Assembly (NCBI RefSeq): GCF_000218895.1
Contig: NC_015703.1
Span: 1,115,501 to 1,179,500 of the forward strand
Length of the DNA: 64,000 nucleotides
Reading direction: 5' to 3'
DNA from: Runella slithyformis DSM 19594
Lineage (GTDB): Bacteria; Bacteroidota; Bacteroidia; Cytophagales; Spirosomataceae
Positions within the stretch are counted from its first letter, which is position 1, and each line of letters begins with the position of its first letter. The position numbers were made by a program, and so were the translations under genes. The notes below the pieces were generated by a model, which was given only the letters and a program-made list of their open reading frames with translations, did not search any database and was not told the DNA's origin. Positions 32,809 to 43,700 of the stretch are shown here, piece after piece.

Positions 32809-35800
32809 ATGACAACCCTAAAAGACTTTGCAATTACCCGTTGGTGCTTAGAAAACAAGACCACGGTATATCTCTTCACAGCCATTATTTCACTGGCGGG
32901 CTTGTTCGTGTACTTCACGATGCCCAAAGAGCAGTTTCCCGAAATCGCCGTGCCCACGGTCATCGTTTCAACGATCTACCCCGGTGCCAGCCCTTCAGAC
33001 ATTGAAACGATCATTACGAAACCCATCGAAAAGCAGTTGAAAGCCGCCAGCGGAGTGACTAAGATCAAATCGAATTCGATTCAGGACTTTTCACTCATCA
33101 CGGTTGAATTTACGACGGGAATCACGGCCCAGATGGCCAAGCAGCGCGTCTCCGACGCCGTTGATAAGGCGCTGGTCGACCTTCCGACCGACCGTAAGCA
33201 GGACCCTTCGGTGCAGGAGGTAAACTTCTCGGAATTTCCGATCATGAACATCAACCTGGCGGGCAATTATTCGTTGAAAAAACTGAAAGATTACGCCGAG
33301 CAATTGAAAGATGAAATTGAGTCATTGCCCGAGATTACCCGCGTAGACATCGTGGGGGCGCTCGACCGCGAGATTCAGATCAACCTCGACCTGTACAAAA
33401 TGCAGGCGGCGGGGGTATCGTTCTACGAAATCCAGAATGCCATTCAGGGCGAAAACATCAACATATCGGGCGGTGAGCTCAACGTCGACAACGTACGCCG
33501 CAACCTGCGCGTGGTGGGAGAGTTCAAGGATGTGAATCAACTGAACAACATCATCATTCGTTCTTCGACCGGCGCTACGCTCAAACTCAGCGAGATCGCC
33601 GAAGTAAAAGACGCTTTTGCCGAAAAACAAAGCTACGCCCGTTTGGACGGAAAAACGGTTATCACCCTCAATGTCATCAAGCGAGGGGGAGAAAACCTGA
33701 TTTCAGCCGCCGATGAGATCAAAAATATTCTGAAAAAATACGAGGAGACAAAGTTCCCCGAAGGATTGAAAGTGAGCCTGACCAACGACAGCTCTGAACG
33801 TACCAAGGTGGAGTTGAATGACCTGTTGAACACCGTTATCCTGGGCTTTATCTTCGTGGTATTGGTGCTGATGTTTTTCATGGGTGTTCAGGATGCCATT
33901 TTTGTGGGGCTTTCGGTTCCGCTTTCTACCTTGGTAGCCTTCGTGTTATTTCCGGTCATTGCTTCGGCAACGGGTATCACCTTTACGTTGAACACCATCG
34001 TACTTTTTGCGTTCCTGCTCGGGCTCGGGATTGTGGTGGATGATGCCATTGTGGTGATTGAAAACGCGCACCGCGTGTACAATGACGACAAAAAACTCAG
34101 TCGAAATCAGGCCATTTCCTTTGCGGCGGGGGAAGTATTCGTCCCTGTATTGACGGGAACACTGACCACGATCGCGCCGTTTTTGCCGCTGTTGTTTTGG
34201 CCCGGCATTGTGGGTGAGTTTATGAAATTCTTACCGCTGACGCTGATCATTACGCTTTTTGCATCGTTGTTTGTAGCCTACGTCATGAACCCGGTCTTTG
34301 CTTCATCGTCGCTGAAACGCGTAGAAGAGCACGCCAGCGAAGACAAGTCATTCCGTTCTATTTTAAAACCGCTGTTGGTTTTGGTTGGACTGTCGATCGT
34401 TGGGTATTTTATCAACTTCGGTATCGGTAACTTATTTGCGCTCATTACGATTCTATACGTCTTCAATCATTATATTCTGACCCCATATATCATTGTTCCT
34501 TTTCAGGAAAATGTATTTCCACGGCTCAAAAACGGCTATCGTAAACTCATCTCGTGGGTGATTACGGGCGCTCGTCCGTACGTATTGTTTGCCGGAGTAA
34601 TTGTGTTGTTTGTCGGTACCATCATCCTGACGGGCATTGTTAAACCCAAATCGGTCTTTTTTCCTTCAGGCGATCCTGACTTTGTGTACGTGTATTGTGT
34701 CATGCCGCAGGGCACCGACGCCGCCAAGACCAACGACATAATGAAAACCCTCGAAGATCGGGTGTATGGCGTAATCGGCAAAAACAGTCCGATCGTGGCT
34801 TCGGTCATTACCAACATCGGTATCAATGCCGGTGACCCTTTCAACCCTGACCGTACGGTGGTGCCCAATAAAGGGAAGATCACGGTAGCGTTCAAGAGTG
34901 TGGAAGAACGGGTGCACTACGGTATCTCTACCGCCGATATATTGGCTCAGGTGCGTGAACGCGTGAAAGGAATTCCGGGGGCACAGGTAACGGCCGAACC
35001 GGAAAGCAACGGCCCGCCAACGGGTAAGCCGGTCACCATTGAAATTGCCGGTGAAGATTTTGATAAATTGGTCAGCCTGACCGCCAACGTAAAAAATGCC
35101 ATTATTAAATCGGGTGTGCAGGGCATTGAAGAACTGAAATCGGATCTGGTACTGAATAAGCCGGAGATCGTGATCGACATTGACCGCGAGCAGGCCGCCC
35201 GTGAAGGTATCAGCACGGCGCAAATCGCGATGCAAATTCGCGGGGCATTGTTCGGAACGGAAGTATCTAAATTCCGCGACGACAAAGACGATTATCCCAT
35301 CATGGTTCGCCTAAAGGAAAACGACCGCGGTCAGATCGAAAAGCTGTTGAGCATGAACATCGTCTACCGCGACATGAACCTTGGCGGGGTATTGCGCCAA
35401 GTGCCCTTAAACACGCTGACCAATATTCGCTACTCGACCACGTACAGCGGTATTAATCGTAAAAATCAGGAACGGGTCGTAACGCTTTCTTCAGATGTAT
35501 TGGGCGGGTTTAACGCCAACGACGTAAACGCCCAGATCAAAGAAGTGGTCGACGGCCTGGAGATTCCGCAAGGCTACAACATACGTCTGGGCGGCGAGCA
35601 GGAAGAGCAAATGAAATCCATGCAATTTTTGAGTGTGGCCTTCTTGGGCGCTATTCTGTTGATCTTCCTGATCCTGGTGACTCAGTTCAACTCCATGAGT
35701 AAGCCGTTCATTATTTTCTTTACGGTATTGTTCAGCCTGATCGGAGTATTGTTAGGATTTATGATCACGGGCAAAACCATGTCCATCATCATGACGGGCG

Positions 35801-36285
35801 TAGGTATCTTTGCCCTGGCGGGTATCGTAATCAAAAACGGAATCCTGCTCATCGAATTTACCGAAGAGTTGCGCGGACGCGGAATGCCGGTACGTCAGGC
35901 GCTTATCGAAGCGGGGGCGGCACGTCTTACGCCGGTATTGCTGACGGCTTCGGCCTGTATTTTGGGTCTGGTGCCTCTGGCGATCGGAATGAACATCAAC
36001 TTTGTGACCCTCTTTACGGAGTTTGATCCGCAGTTCTTTATCGGTGGTTTCAGCGCCGTGTTCTGGGGCTCACTGGCGTTCACGATCATCTTCGGATTGT
36101 CGTTCAGTACCGTATTGACGCTGGTGATGGTTCCGGCCATGTACTACATCATTGAGCGTTTGAAAAATCGTTTCGGCGTCAAAGACCGCTACGTATTGGC
36201 TCCCGTTGTCAGTGACGTGGACGGCAACCCATCGTCCAACGGTAAGAGTGCCAAATCGAAGCAGGAAAAGAATTTAGAAGTATAG
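32809..36285 (+). CDS. RND-family inner membrane efflux permease
   Basis: The 1158-residue protein has the two-half RND layout: an N-terminal membrane helix (YLFTAIISLAGLFVYF), porter domains (KQFPEI-like KEQFPEIAVPTVIVSTIYPG; IPGAQVTAEPESNGPP), and a proton-relay segment with LGLGIVVDDAIVVIENAHR in helix 4 (Asp pair). It is longer than the usual about 1030-1050 residues. The extra length is a loop with two more hydrophobic segments (about 505-570) between the two halves. The C-terminus is a polar tail. It exports toxic compounds or lipids using the proton gradient. Confidence 0.93.
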   Translation: MTTLKDFAITRWCLENKTTVYLFTAIISLAGLFVYFTMPKEQFPEIAVPTVIVSTIYPGASPSDIETIITKPIEKQLKAASGVTKIKSNSIQDFSLITVEFTTGITAQMAKQRVSDAVDKALVDLPTDRKQDPSVQEVNFSEFPIMNINLAGNYSLKKLKDYAEQLKDEIESLPEITRVDIVGALDREIQINLDLYKMQAAGVSFYEIQNAIQGENINISGGELNVDNVRRNLRVVGEFKDVNQLNNIIIRSSTGATLKLSEIAEVKDAFAEKQSYARLDGKTVITLNVIKRGGENLISAADEIKNILKKYEETKFPEGLKVSLTNDSSERTKVELNDLLNTVILGFIFVVLVLMFFMGVQDAIFVGLSVPLSTLVAFVLFPVIASATGITFTLNTIVLFAFLLGLGIVVDDAIVVIENAHRVYNDDKKLSRNQAISFAAGEVFVPVLTGTLTTIAPFLPLLFWPGIVGEFMKFLPLTLIITLFASLFVAYVMNPVFASSSLKRVEEHASEDKSFRSILKPLLVLVGLSIVGYFINFGIGNLFALITILYVFNHYILTPYIIVPFQENVFPRLKNGYRKLISWVITGARPYVLFAGVIVLFVGTIILTGIVKPKSVFFPSGDPDFVYVYCVMPQGTDAAKTNDIMKTLEDRVYGVIGKNSPIVASVITNIGINAGDPFNPDRTVVPNKGKITVAFKSVEERVHYGISTADILAQVRERVKGIPGAQVTAEPESNGPPTGKPVTIEIAGEDFDKLVSLTANVKNAIIKSGVQGIEELKSDLVLNKPEIVIDIDREQAAREGISTAQIAMQIRGALFGTEVSKFRDDKDDYPIMVRLKENDRGQIEKLLSMNIVYRDMNLGGVLRQVPLNTLTNIRYSTTYSGINRKNQERVVTLSSDVLGGFNANDVNAQIKEVVDGLEIPQGYNIRLGGEQEEQMKSMQFLSVAFLGAILLIFLILVTQFNSMSKPFIIFFTVLFSLIGVLLGFMITGKTMSIIMTGVGIFALAGIVIKNGILLIEFTEELRGRGMPVRQALIEAGAARLTPVLLTASACILGLVPLAIGMNINFVTLFTEFDPQFFIGGFSAVFWGSLAFTIIFGLSFSTVLTLVMVPAMYYIIERLKNRFGVKDRYVLAPVVSDVDGNPSSNGKSAKSKQEKNLEV

Positions 36286-36315
36286 TTAATTTTAAAGGTT
36301 TAGAGATGCTTGGCC

Positions 36316-36347
36316 AAAAAAGCCGCTCCGCTTGGGGCGGCTTTTTT
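36316..36347 (+). terminator. Rho-independent terminator of the efflux operon
   Basis: A perfect 11-bp stem (36316-36326 aaaaaagccgc with 36337-36347 gcggctttttt) lies 30 bp after the permease stop, with a T-run. It could also serve the convergent msrB gene. Confidence 0.9.
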
Positions 36348-36370
36348 AGTGTTTATTCTCAGAGGACTGT

Positions 36371-36883
36371 TTAATGGTTTTTGCTTTCCTTAATCCCCAC
36401 AAACTTCAGCGCCAGCGAATTCATGCAATACCGTTGCCGGGTGGGGGAAGGGCCATCGTAAAACAAATGCCCCAAATGCCCGCCACAGCGCCGACAACGC
36501 ACTTCAATACGCTCTTCGCGTGCTGAAAAGTCTTTTCTAAAAAGCAGTCGATCGGGTTCGGCAGGTTGCCGAAAACTGGGCCAACCCGTACCGCTGTCGT
36601 ATTTATGGGCCGAGCTGAAAAGGAGGTTTCCGCAGGCCGCGCAGTGATACTGCCCGGTACCTTTAAAATCCCAATACTCGTTGGTATACGGCATTTCGGT
36701 GGATGCTTCGCGAGTAACAGTATAAACACCATCGGTCAATATTTCTTCCCAAGTGCTGTTGGGCAAGCGCAGCGCGGTGGTATCCGTCAATGAGAAATAG
36801 GGGTTGTTTTTTTTTACCCCGTTTTTGCAACTTATGAAGAGTCCACAAATACCAATAAGCCAAAATCCGCAAACCGTTTTCAT
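36371..36883 (-). CDS. msrB: Peptide-methionine (R)-S-oxide reductase, lipoprotein form
   Basis: The start at 36883 gives 170 residues with a lipoprotein signal (MKTVCGFWLIGICGLFISC). A longer frame from 36961 would overlap the DUF5615 gene. The MsrB domain has CAACGNLLF and CRRCGGHLGH, the two zinc CxxC pairs; YDSGTGWPSF; and RYCMNSLALKF with the catalytic Cys. It reduces methionine-R-sulfoxide in proteins; the lipid anchor puts it in the periplasm. It is close after the DUF5615 gene but probably unrelated. Confidence 0.93.
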   Translation of the reverse strand: MKTVCGFWLIGICGLFISCKNGVKKNNPYFSLTDTTALRLPNSTWEEILTDGVYTVTREASTEMPYTNEYWDFKGTGQYHCAACGNLLFSSAHKYDSGTGWPSFRQPAEPDRLLFRKDFSAREERIEVRCRRCGGHLGHLFYDGPSPTRQRYCMNSLALKFVGIKESKNH

Positions 36884-36896
36884 TATCGTGTTAAAG

Positions 36897-37259
36897 CTAT
36901 TCCTGAAAATTATAAACGGTAATGGTGTCTCCCATTTCCAAATAAAATCGTTCATTTTCACCTAACTCCTGAATAAGAGATAAATATTTATCAAACAGAG
37001 ATATAAGAGAAGCATTGGAAATATTGCCTAACAAAATACGAATCAGTTTTCGAGGTGTGCGTTGCAGGAAAAAAGAGTTGCGGAAGTCTTCGTCTTTCGT
37101 AATGACAATCAAATCATTAGCATCAGCGAAACGGCAAATTTCACCGTCTTTGGTGTACCATTTATTTTCCAGGGAATTTACGTGACAGGCTTCTAAACCC
37201 TTAGTCGTCAGAAAACGAACAAGTTTGTATGAAATATGAACGTCACAAATAAATTTCAT
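36897..37259 (-). CDS. DUF5615 PIN-like protein (toxin of pair 1)
   Basis: The 120-residue protein has MKFICDVHISYKLVRFLTT, with the family's first Asp, then EICRFADANDLIVITKDEDFRN with the later acidic residues, as in PIN-like nucleases (DUF5615/Mut7-C type). It follows the DUF433 gene with stop and start adjacent, an arrangement typical of this toxin-antitoxin family. RNA cleavage is expected from the fold but not shown. A second, clearly related pair is at 60528-61068. Confidence 0.82.
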   Translation of the reverse strand: MKFICDVHISYKLVRFLTTKGLEACHVNSLENKWYTKDGEICRFADANDLIVITKDEDFRNSFFLQRTPRKLIRILLGNISNASLISLFDKYLSLIQELGENERFYLEMGDTITVYNFQE

Positions 37260-37487
37260 CTAGGCTGCTTCTCTGAGGGAACGCCCTGATACCAACAGCT
37301 TAGCATAATTAAGGCAAGCTAAAATGTCTTCCTGCTCCAATTCAGGATGATCTTCCACAATTTCGTCAAAAGACATGCCGGCTCCCAACATATCAATAAT
37401 TACCTCCACCGGCCAACGCATTCCCCGTACACAGGGTTTGCCGTGGCATAGCTCAGGGTCAATGGTAATTCTTTCAAGATATTGCAT
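37260..37487 (-). CDS. DUF433 protein (antitoxin of pair 1)
   Basis: The 75-residue protein matches DUF433, a small helix-turn-helix antitoxin-like family: ITIDPELCHGKPCVRGMRWPVEVIIDMLGAGMSFDEIVEDHPEL. The conserved GKPCVRGxR segment and the 'EIVEDHP.L..EDI' region are present. It is immediately followed by the DUF5615 gene. It would neutralise the PIN-like protein and may bind its own promoter. Functional proof is lacking for most members. Confidence 0.85.
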   Translation of the reverse strand: MQYLERITIDPELCHGKPCVRGMRWPVEVIIDMLGAGMSFDEIVEDHPELEQEDILACLNYAKLLVSGRSLREAA

Positions 37488-37572
37488 GATACACTTTTTT
37501 ATACCGCAAGATAACAGCGAACCAATTCATAAACAACCCATTCCAATGGTTTACATTTTCCGTTAACTGCCT

Positions 37573-38187
37573 TTAATGTTCTTTGCCGTAAATCTTCTCC
37601 CCTGCCTCCAGTCGTACCTCCAAATGATTTTCCCGCGGCGGAATGGGGCAACTGTACCCCTCGGCATAAGCGCAGTAAGGATTATAGGCCTTGTTAAAAT
37701 CGACCGTAACCCGGCCATTCTGAAAATCTTTCAGCCGAAAATCCAGGTAGCGCCCGCCGCCATAGGTCTCTTTGCCCGAGGTGCCGTCGCGAAAGGGGAT
37801 AAAGACATAATCTTTATAATCCGGCATTTTGATCAGGGTCAGACTTTGATACACCGATAGCCTGTACGGTTTGCCGTTTACGTTAAAACTCACGATCCCA
37901 TACTTTACGTAAGCGGCTCTTTTTCCGTCGGTGGTAGCCATGGTAAACGGCTCAGCGTCGGGGGTGAGTTGAAAAGAGGCGAGAAGTCTGAATTTGGGAT
38001 TGGCGGCATAAAAACGCAAAAACGATAAGTCTTCCTGTTTGAGCGGTGAGCCGGCACTTTTCAGGAATTCTTCCCGGTAATTTTCGCGGTGTTTTTCCAG
38101 GCTATCGGCATACGTAGCAGCCTGCTGAGCGTAGCCGCAGTAACTGACCCACACAAGAATGACCGTCAAATGAGCGATTGCTTTCAT
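37573..38187 (-). CDS. DUF1684 family secreted protein
   Basis: The 204-residue protein begins with a signal peptide (MKAIAHLTVILVWVSYCGYA) and carries the DUF1684 motifs EKHRENYREEFLKSAGSPL, YGGGRYLDFRL, and VDFNKAYNPYCAYAEGYSCPIPPREN. The last is the family's most conserved stretch, with two cysteines. The biochemical role of DUF1684 is not established. It is a single gene on the minus strand, downstream of the esterase gene with a 95-bp gap. Confidence 0.85.
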   Translation of the reverse strand: MKAIAHLTVILVWVSYCGYAQQAATYADSLEKHRENYREEFLKSAGSPLKQEDLSFLRFYAANPKFRLLASFQLTPDAEPFTMATTDGKRAAYVKYGIVSFNVNGKPYRLSVYQSLTLIKMPDYKDYVFIPFRDGTSGKETYGGGRYLDFRLKDFQNGRVTVDFNKAYNPYCAYAEGYSCPIPPRENHLEVRLEAGEKIYGKEH

Positions 38188-38282
38188 GGATTTTGGCTGT
38201 TTTACTGCTTTGCTTCTTTTGAAAAATTCCCGTGTATCGGTTGGTATTTATGATACCTGCCCATACACAGGAATCAGTATTA

Positions 38283-39992
38283 TCAATACCGCCAACTCTT
38301 CAAATCGGCACCGGCGGGAGCGCCTGCTTCGATACGTTGGAGGATTTTGGGGATATACATGGTATTGTACCGCAAACGCGTCACGTGATTGGGCAGGTTA
38401 GGGTCGCCGTTCCAGCAATGCTCAAAGCGGTCACCGTATTTTACCTCCCCATCGTAGTGCGGATTTTTGGTGGTTTTTAAATAATCTTCCATCAGATAAA
38501 CCGCATTGTTGAGGTAATAATTGTCCATATCACCGCAATAAATGTGAATCTTTCCCTGCAATTTCTTGCCGACCGTCGCCCACTGCCGTTTCAGGATGTG
38601 CATCAGGTCGTAGTTTTCCGACCAGTATTTTGCTACCGAACGGTCAATTTTTCCCGTTGCCTTATCCCAGATCGGTTTGGGATACCCATTTTCGCCCGCC
38701 GGCGAGAACGTGGCCTGCCAAATATCCCATTGGTCGCCGGAGCGGGAATTGTCGCCGATGGCCAATTCACGTTGATTGATCTCCTCAATGGTACATTTAA
38801 CCTGCCCGAGGTAATTGCGCATACCCGGGCGCGGGGTCTTCTTGAAATCTCCGGTCAGGAAATACGCATTCTCATCCTTGTAAATATCAACGACCGTATA
38901 CGCCTCAAAGGTGATCGGGTCCGGACAGGCGGCAAAGCAGCCGTTGTATTCATCGGGATAAAATACCTGCGCCGCCAACGCTTCCCAACCGCCCGTACTG
39001 CCGCCGTACAGGAACCGCGCCCAGCCTTGGCCGATTCCGCGAAAACGTTTTTCAATTTCGGGAATCAACTCGTACGTAATGGCATCGCCGTAAGGGCCCA
39101 TGTTGGCCGAATTAACCGCGTAAGAATCGTCGTAATAGGGCGTAGCGTGCTGAATTTCAATGATGAGCATTCGTGGAAAGTCCTTGCTCGTCCATTGCTT
39201 ATAAAAGTTATAAGCTTCCTGCCACACAAATTTTTTGTAGCCATACACGCCGAAACGCGCTACGTAATCGGTGGTATCCATGTCGGCCGGGGGCGGCGTT
39301 TCTTTGAATCCGTCAAAATCGGCCGGGAAGTGGCCGTGATTGATGCAAAGCGGATATTTGGCCTCGGGGTGTTCGTCAAACCCATGCGGCAACAGCACAT
39401 GTGCGCCCAGATACATGGGCCGCCCCCAAAATTCGGTCAGCATTTTGCTCTGAATTTTGATGTGCTTGATGTATTTCGTGTCTTTGGGTTCTTCAATGGG
39501 CGGATTTTCCTGATCCAATACGATCTTCACCACTTGTTTGGCTTTGGGGTCAAACTTGATTTTGAAGGGTTTTGAATACAGGTTTCCGGGTGCCGTACGA
39601 TAGTTTTGACCTTCGCCGCGATCCATCGGTAGCTTGACCGTATAGCCGGTTTTGAGTTTGAAGGTTTCGTATTTGTGCAACAGAGCCTGCACCCAGTATT
39701 CTCCGGCCGGAAAACCCGCCAACGATTTGACCGGATACCCCACCGCCGCCGCCCCAACTGACGCCGGTTTGCCGGCCTGCCAGCCATCCACATTTTGACC
39801 GAATAATTGTTGAGAATTGGCCTCGTCGCTGATCTGAAAACGAGGCTCCGATTTGTTGTCTTTTGCCAGAAACAGCATCAGACGGCCATCAAAGGAGGCT
39901 CCTTTTGCAGCAGGAAATGTAACCGAAAATTGGGTTTGGGCGGAAGCTGCGGCAGCCCAGCAGACAAATAGGGGCAGGAGTAGTTTATACAT
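38283..39992 (-). CDS. Secreted alpha/beta-hydrolase (esterase-like)
   Basis: The 569-residue protein has a signal peptide (MYKLLLPLFVCWAAAASAQ), an about 150-residue beta-rich N-terminal part, and an alpha/beta-hydrolase domain. FLYGGSTGGWEALAAQVFYPDEY (about 317-339) contains the G-x-S-x-G nucleophile elbow. The His is likely the one near FEHCWNGDPN, close to the end, and an Asp lies between (YCGDMDN). It resembles putative esterase D-type enzymes of Bacteroidota. The substrate may be a glycan ester, but this is inference. Confidence 0.72.
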   Translation of the reverse strand: MYKLLLPLFVCWAAAASAQTQFSVTFPAAKGASFDGRLMLFLAKDNKSEPRFQISDEANSQQLFGQNVDGWQAGKPASVGAAAVGYPVKSLAGFPAGEYWVQALLHKYETFKLKTGYTVKLPMDRGEGQNYRTAPGNLYSKPFKIKFDPKAKQVVKIVLDQENPPIEEPKDTKYIKHIKIQSKMLTEFWGRPMYLGAHVLLPHGFDEHPEAKYPLCINHGHFPADFDGFKETPPPADMDTTDYVARFGVYGYKKFVWQEAYNFYKQWTSKDFPRMLIIEIQHATPYYDDSYAVNSANMGPYGDAITYELIPEIEKRFRGIGQGWARFLYGGSTGGWEALAAQVFYPDEYNGCFAACPDPITFEAYTVVDIYKDENAYFLTGDFKKTPRPGMRNYLGQVKCTIEEINQRELAIGDNSRSGDQWDIWQATFSPAGENGYPKPIWDKATGKIDRSVAKYWSENYDLMHILKRQWATVGKKLQGKIHIYCGDMDNYYLNNAVYLMEDYLKTTKNPHYDGEVKYGDRFEHCWNGDPNLPNHVTRLRYNTMYIPKILQRIEAGAPAGADLKSWRY

Positions 39993-40737
39993 TTCGATAA
40001 ATTATAGGTTGTTGATAATCACTACATTTCAGGTTAGAATGATTTTATCTGACAGCATCACTCATCTTCCTGCAATATTACATAATTGTACTACGCGTAC
40101 TTTAGCCTCATGCTGAATTTATTCGTTGCTAAAAGGCATTTTTGTATGAGGCAGTGCTGAGTTTTGGGAAAAGAAAAAAAGTGGACAGAAGAAAAAGAAC
40201 CAAGGCTCCTACCAAAAAATATCCTGAAACATTAAATACCGCAAAACAAAATTTTTGAGATGAAAAATAATTATATCAAAAAAACAATCACCGAAAACAG
40301 ACTTTCAGCTCGGCTAACAAATACGACCCGCAGTCGTTGTCCTTTCATGAATTTTATTAATTTTGGCTAAATTACAAGTGCCGAAAGAATCAATAATGCA
40401 ATAAAAAATTGTTTATTGTCAAATTGTTCTACTATTAATACTACTCATGATCATGAAAACGTTGCTCTTCAATACCCTATTAAACAAACTCGTATCAATT
40501 GATATTTTCTTTCCGTAACCTTTTAAGAGTTTAGGCTTTCCCCATTCTTACCGACTGAACAAAGGTATAGTATTGGAAGTACCAAAAACGCCCTCAGACA
40601 TACTGTTTTCCTAAAAACGAAGTTCGGGCCTTACAACACTCAAATGCACGAAGCCGGTTTGTCCAGTAAAGCGTTGATGACCCGATTCACCTACCCAAAA
40701 CTGCCCTGAAAACTCGAAGGGGTGCAATTGAATCTGA
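39993..40737. other. Long non-coding region upstream of the phosphorelay cluster
   Basis: The 745 bp lie between the esterase gene and the histidine kinase. I see no convincing gene; a 21-codon frame near 40454 is too short and isolated. The middle is strongly A/T-rich. The promoter for the kinase cluster must be here, but no clear -7 box was found. Confidence 0.5.
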
Positions 40738-43700
40738 ATGATCATGATAGAAAACGGGCTTCAAAAAATAATAAACCGCTTTCTGGAAACACTCTGTACA
40801 ACGGATGCAGAAGGCAGGTTTCTGACAATCAGTACTGCTGCCGCACACTTATGGGGCTATACGCCCCATGAACTCTTAGGGATGAGCTACTGTGAGGTAA
40901 TGTACGCGGATGATAAAGAGGTCGGCGAACAAAAACTGGCAGAGATTAAATCACAAACCCAAACGATCACCTTTACCAACCGATGTATCCACAAAAACGG
41001 ATGGTTGATTTACATCATTTGGTCAGGTTTTTGGGATAATGACGAGCAACGGTTTTACCTAACGGTGAAAGAAGCGGAACAACAACGGCCGGAGGAGTTT
41101 GCTCCTTACCAAAAAGAACTGAATACTCTATTTTCTCCCGAAAGAAATAATAAACAACCCGACACCAACACCAAGAGTGCGGAGCGAAAAGCAGAATATC
41201 ATCATTTAAAACTGTTAGAATCAGTTATTACCAACACCACCGACGCTGTTATTATCACCGAAGCAGAGCCCATTGATGATGTAGGTCCTCGGATTTTATA
41301 TGTTAACGCCGCCTTTACGCACATGACCGGCTATACGCGAGAAGATGTACTCGGCAAAACCCCCCGTATTCTTCAGGGCCCTAAAACCGACCGACGGGAA
41401 CTGGACCGGATGCGGCATGCGCTCGAAACCTGGCAACCCTGCGAAATCACCGTAATCAATTACAAAAAAACCGGAGAGGAGTTTTGGATTCACATGGCCG
41501 TTAACCCGGTAGCCGATGAGAATGGTTGGTATACCCACTGGGTTTCGATTGAACGGGATGTAACCCAACAAAAAAACGAAGAATTGCGCAAACGCCTTTT
41601 GGTCGAAATAAGTCAACTCTTCAATCGCAACGAAACCCTTATTCCTACCCTCCAAACTGTATTGGAGCATCTGGCGGCATTTGCCGGTTTTAATTTGGCA
41701 GAAGCGTGGCTCATCAGCTCCGACCAAAAGCAGATCAACCTCATTGCCACCTATTCCAAAGACGAAGCTGCCCGCAAATTCTACAAAGAAAGCGAAAACA
41801 TCAAATCGTTTCCATTCGGGAATGGACTGCCGGGTACCGTGTGGAAAAACCATAAAGTAGAACTTTGGGGCCAACTTCATTCAAAAGATGATTTCATCCG
41901 AAAAACCGCCGCCGAAATATCAGGAACAACCGCTGTAATGGGCATTCCGCTGACGCATAACGAAAAGGTGCTGGGCGTTTTGGTCTTCGGCACCTGTCAG
42001 CCGGCCGCCCAACTGACTTATTTTGAAGAGCTTTTCAAAGAACTTGAGTTTTTTTTAGGAACCGAACTCAGGCGCAAATTAATAGAGGATGAGTTAAACC
42101 ATATTTTCAACTCTACTCCCGGCATTATTTGCCTGAGCAGCTTTGACGGTTATTTTAAACGAATGAGTCCGGCCGCCTGCCGCTTGCTTGAGTATAGCGA
42201 AGAAGAATTATTGGCACAGCCATTTCTGCATTTTATCCATCCCGACGACTACCACAAAACAACCCATGAAGTGGCCCATCTTCAGCAGGGCCAAACTACG
42301 TTTCACTTTGAGAATCGCTTTATTACCAAGACCGGTAAGGTGAAGTGGCTGGCATGGACAGCTACCAAATCTGCGGAAGAAGATTTGATGTTTGGCATTG
42401 CCAAGGATATTACCGAGCAAAAAAACCTGCAGCTGCTGCTGGACACCGCTTCTGAGTTGGCCAAGATCGGAAGTTGGGAACTGGACCTGATCCACCACTC
42501 TATTTACTGGTCGAAGGTCGTAAGAGACATTCATGAAACAGGCAAAGATTTTATTCCGGACTTTATCAACGGACTCCATTTTTACCGGGAAGATGTCCGG
42601 GAAACGGTATTGAAAATCATTCGAGAGTGCATCAAAAACCGTACTCCGTTTGATTTTGAAATGCCCATTATTACCGCCAAAGGCAACGAACGCTGGATAC
42701 GAACTATCGGGCAGGGCGAATACAAAGATGAAAAATGCGTGAGGCTGTATGGGAGTTTTCAGGATATTCATCTGCGTAAAATGGCCGAGCTGGAACTGCA
42801 ACAGGCCTACGCCGAAAAGAACAGCATTCTGGAAAGTATTCAGGACGGATTTCTTACCGTAAATAAAGAATGGGCCGTCACGTATTGGAACAGGAAGGCT
42901 GAAACGATCCTGGGCACCAATCGGGAAGGAATAATCGGTCAAAAACTTTGGGATACCAACAAAGTCTTCATTACCCCTGAACTGTATGCCCATTTACATA
43001 AAGCAGCCGACACCGGGGCGGCAAGCTCTTTTGAAACGTATTTTCCGGAATTGGAAAATTGGTTTGAAATCAGCATTTATCCTTCTGAGACAGGTCTTTC
43101 GGCATACTTTAAAGACATAAGTAATCGAAAAAAAGCCGAGGAGGAGTTCCGTCAATCCAATGAGCGCTTTCAGAAAGTAACGGCCGCCACGCAGGATGCG
43201 ATCTGGGATTGGGACATTGAAAATGACAGCCTTTATTGGGGAGAAGGGTTCAAAACACTCTTTGGCTATTCGATCGAGTCATCTGACCCAACGCTGCACT
43301 CCTGGAGAGACCGTATTCATCCCGAAGATTTGGAAGAAATCACGCAGGCTTTGGCCAATCTCTTTGCAGACCCTTCCATCAACAAGTGCCAGCAGGAGTA
43401 TCGCTACCGAAAAGCAACGGGTGAGTATGCCTTTGTGATCGACCGCTACGCGATCATTCGTAATAAAGATGGGAAGCCCATACGAATGATCGGCGCAATG
43501 ACAGACATCACCTACCGAAAAGAGGCTGAAGAAGCGCTGAAACGCCTCAATGAAACCCTGAATGTACGCGCCAAAGAACTCGCGCTTTCCAATGCCGAAT
43601 TGGAACAATTTGCCTATGTGGCTTCCCATGATTTGCAGGAACCCTTGCGGATGGTGACGGGCTTTTTAACGCAGCTTGATAAAAAATACGGAGATTCACT

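Noticed and set aside
38544-39575. 343-codon plus-strand frame opposite the esterase gene
   Set aside because: It lies wholly antisense to a gene with a signal peptide and catalytic motif; its composition is that of a mirrored coding strand and no motif is seen.
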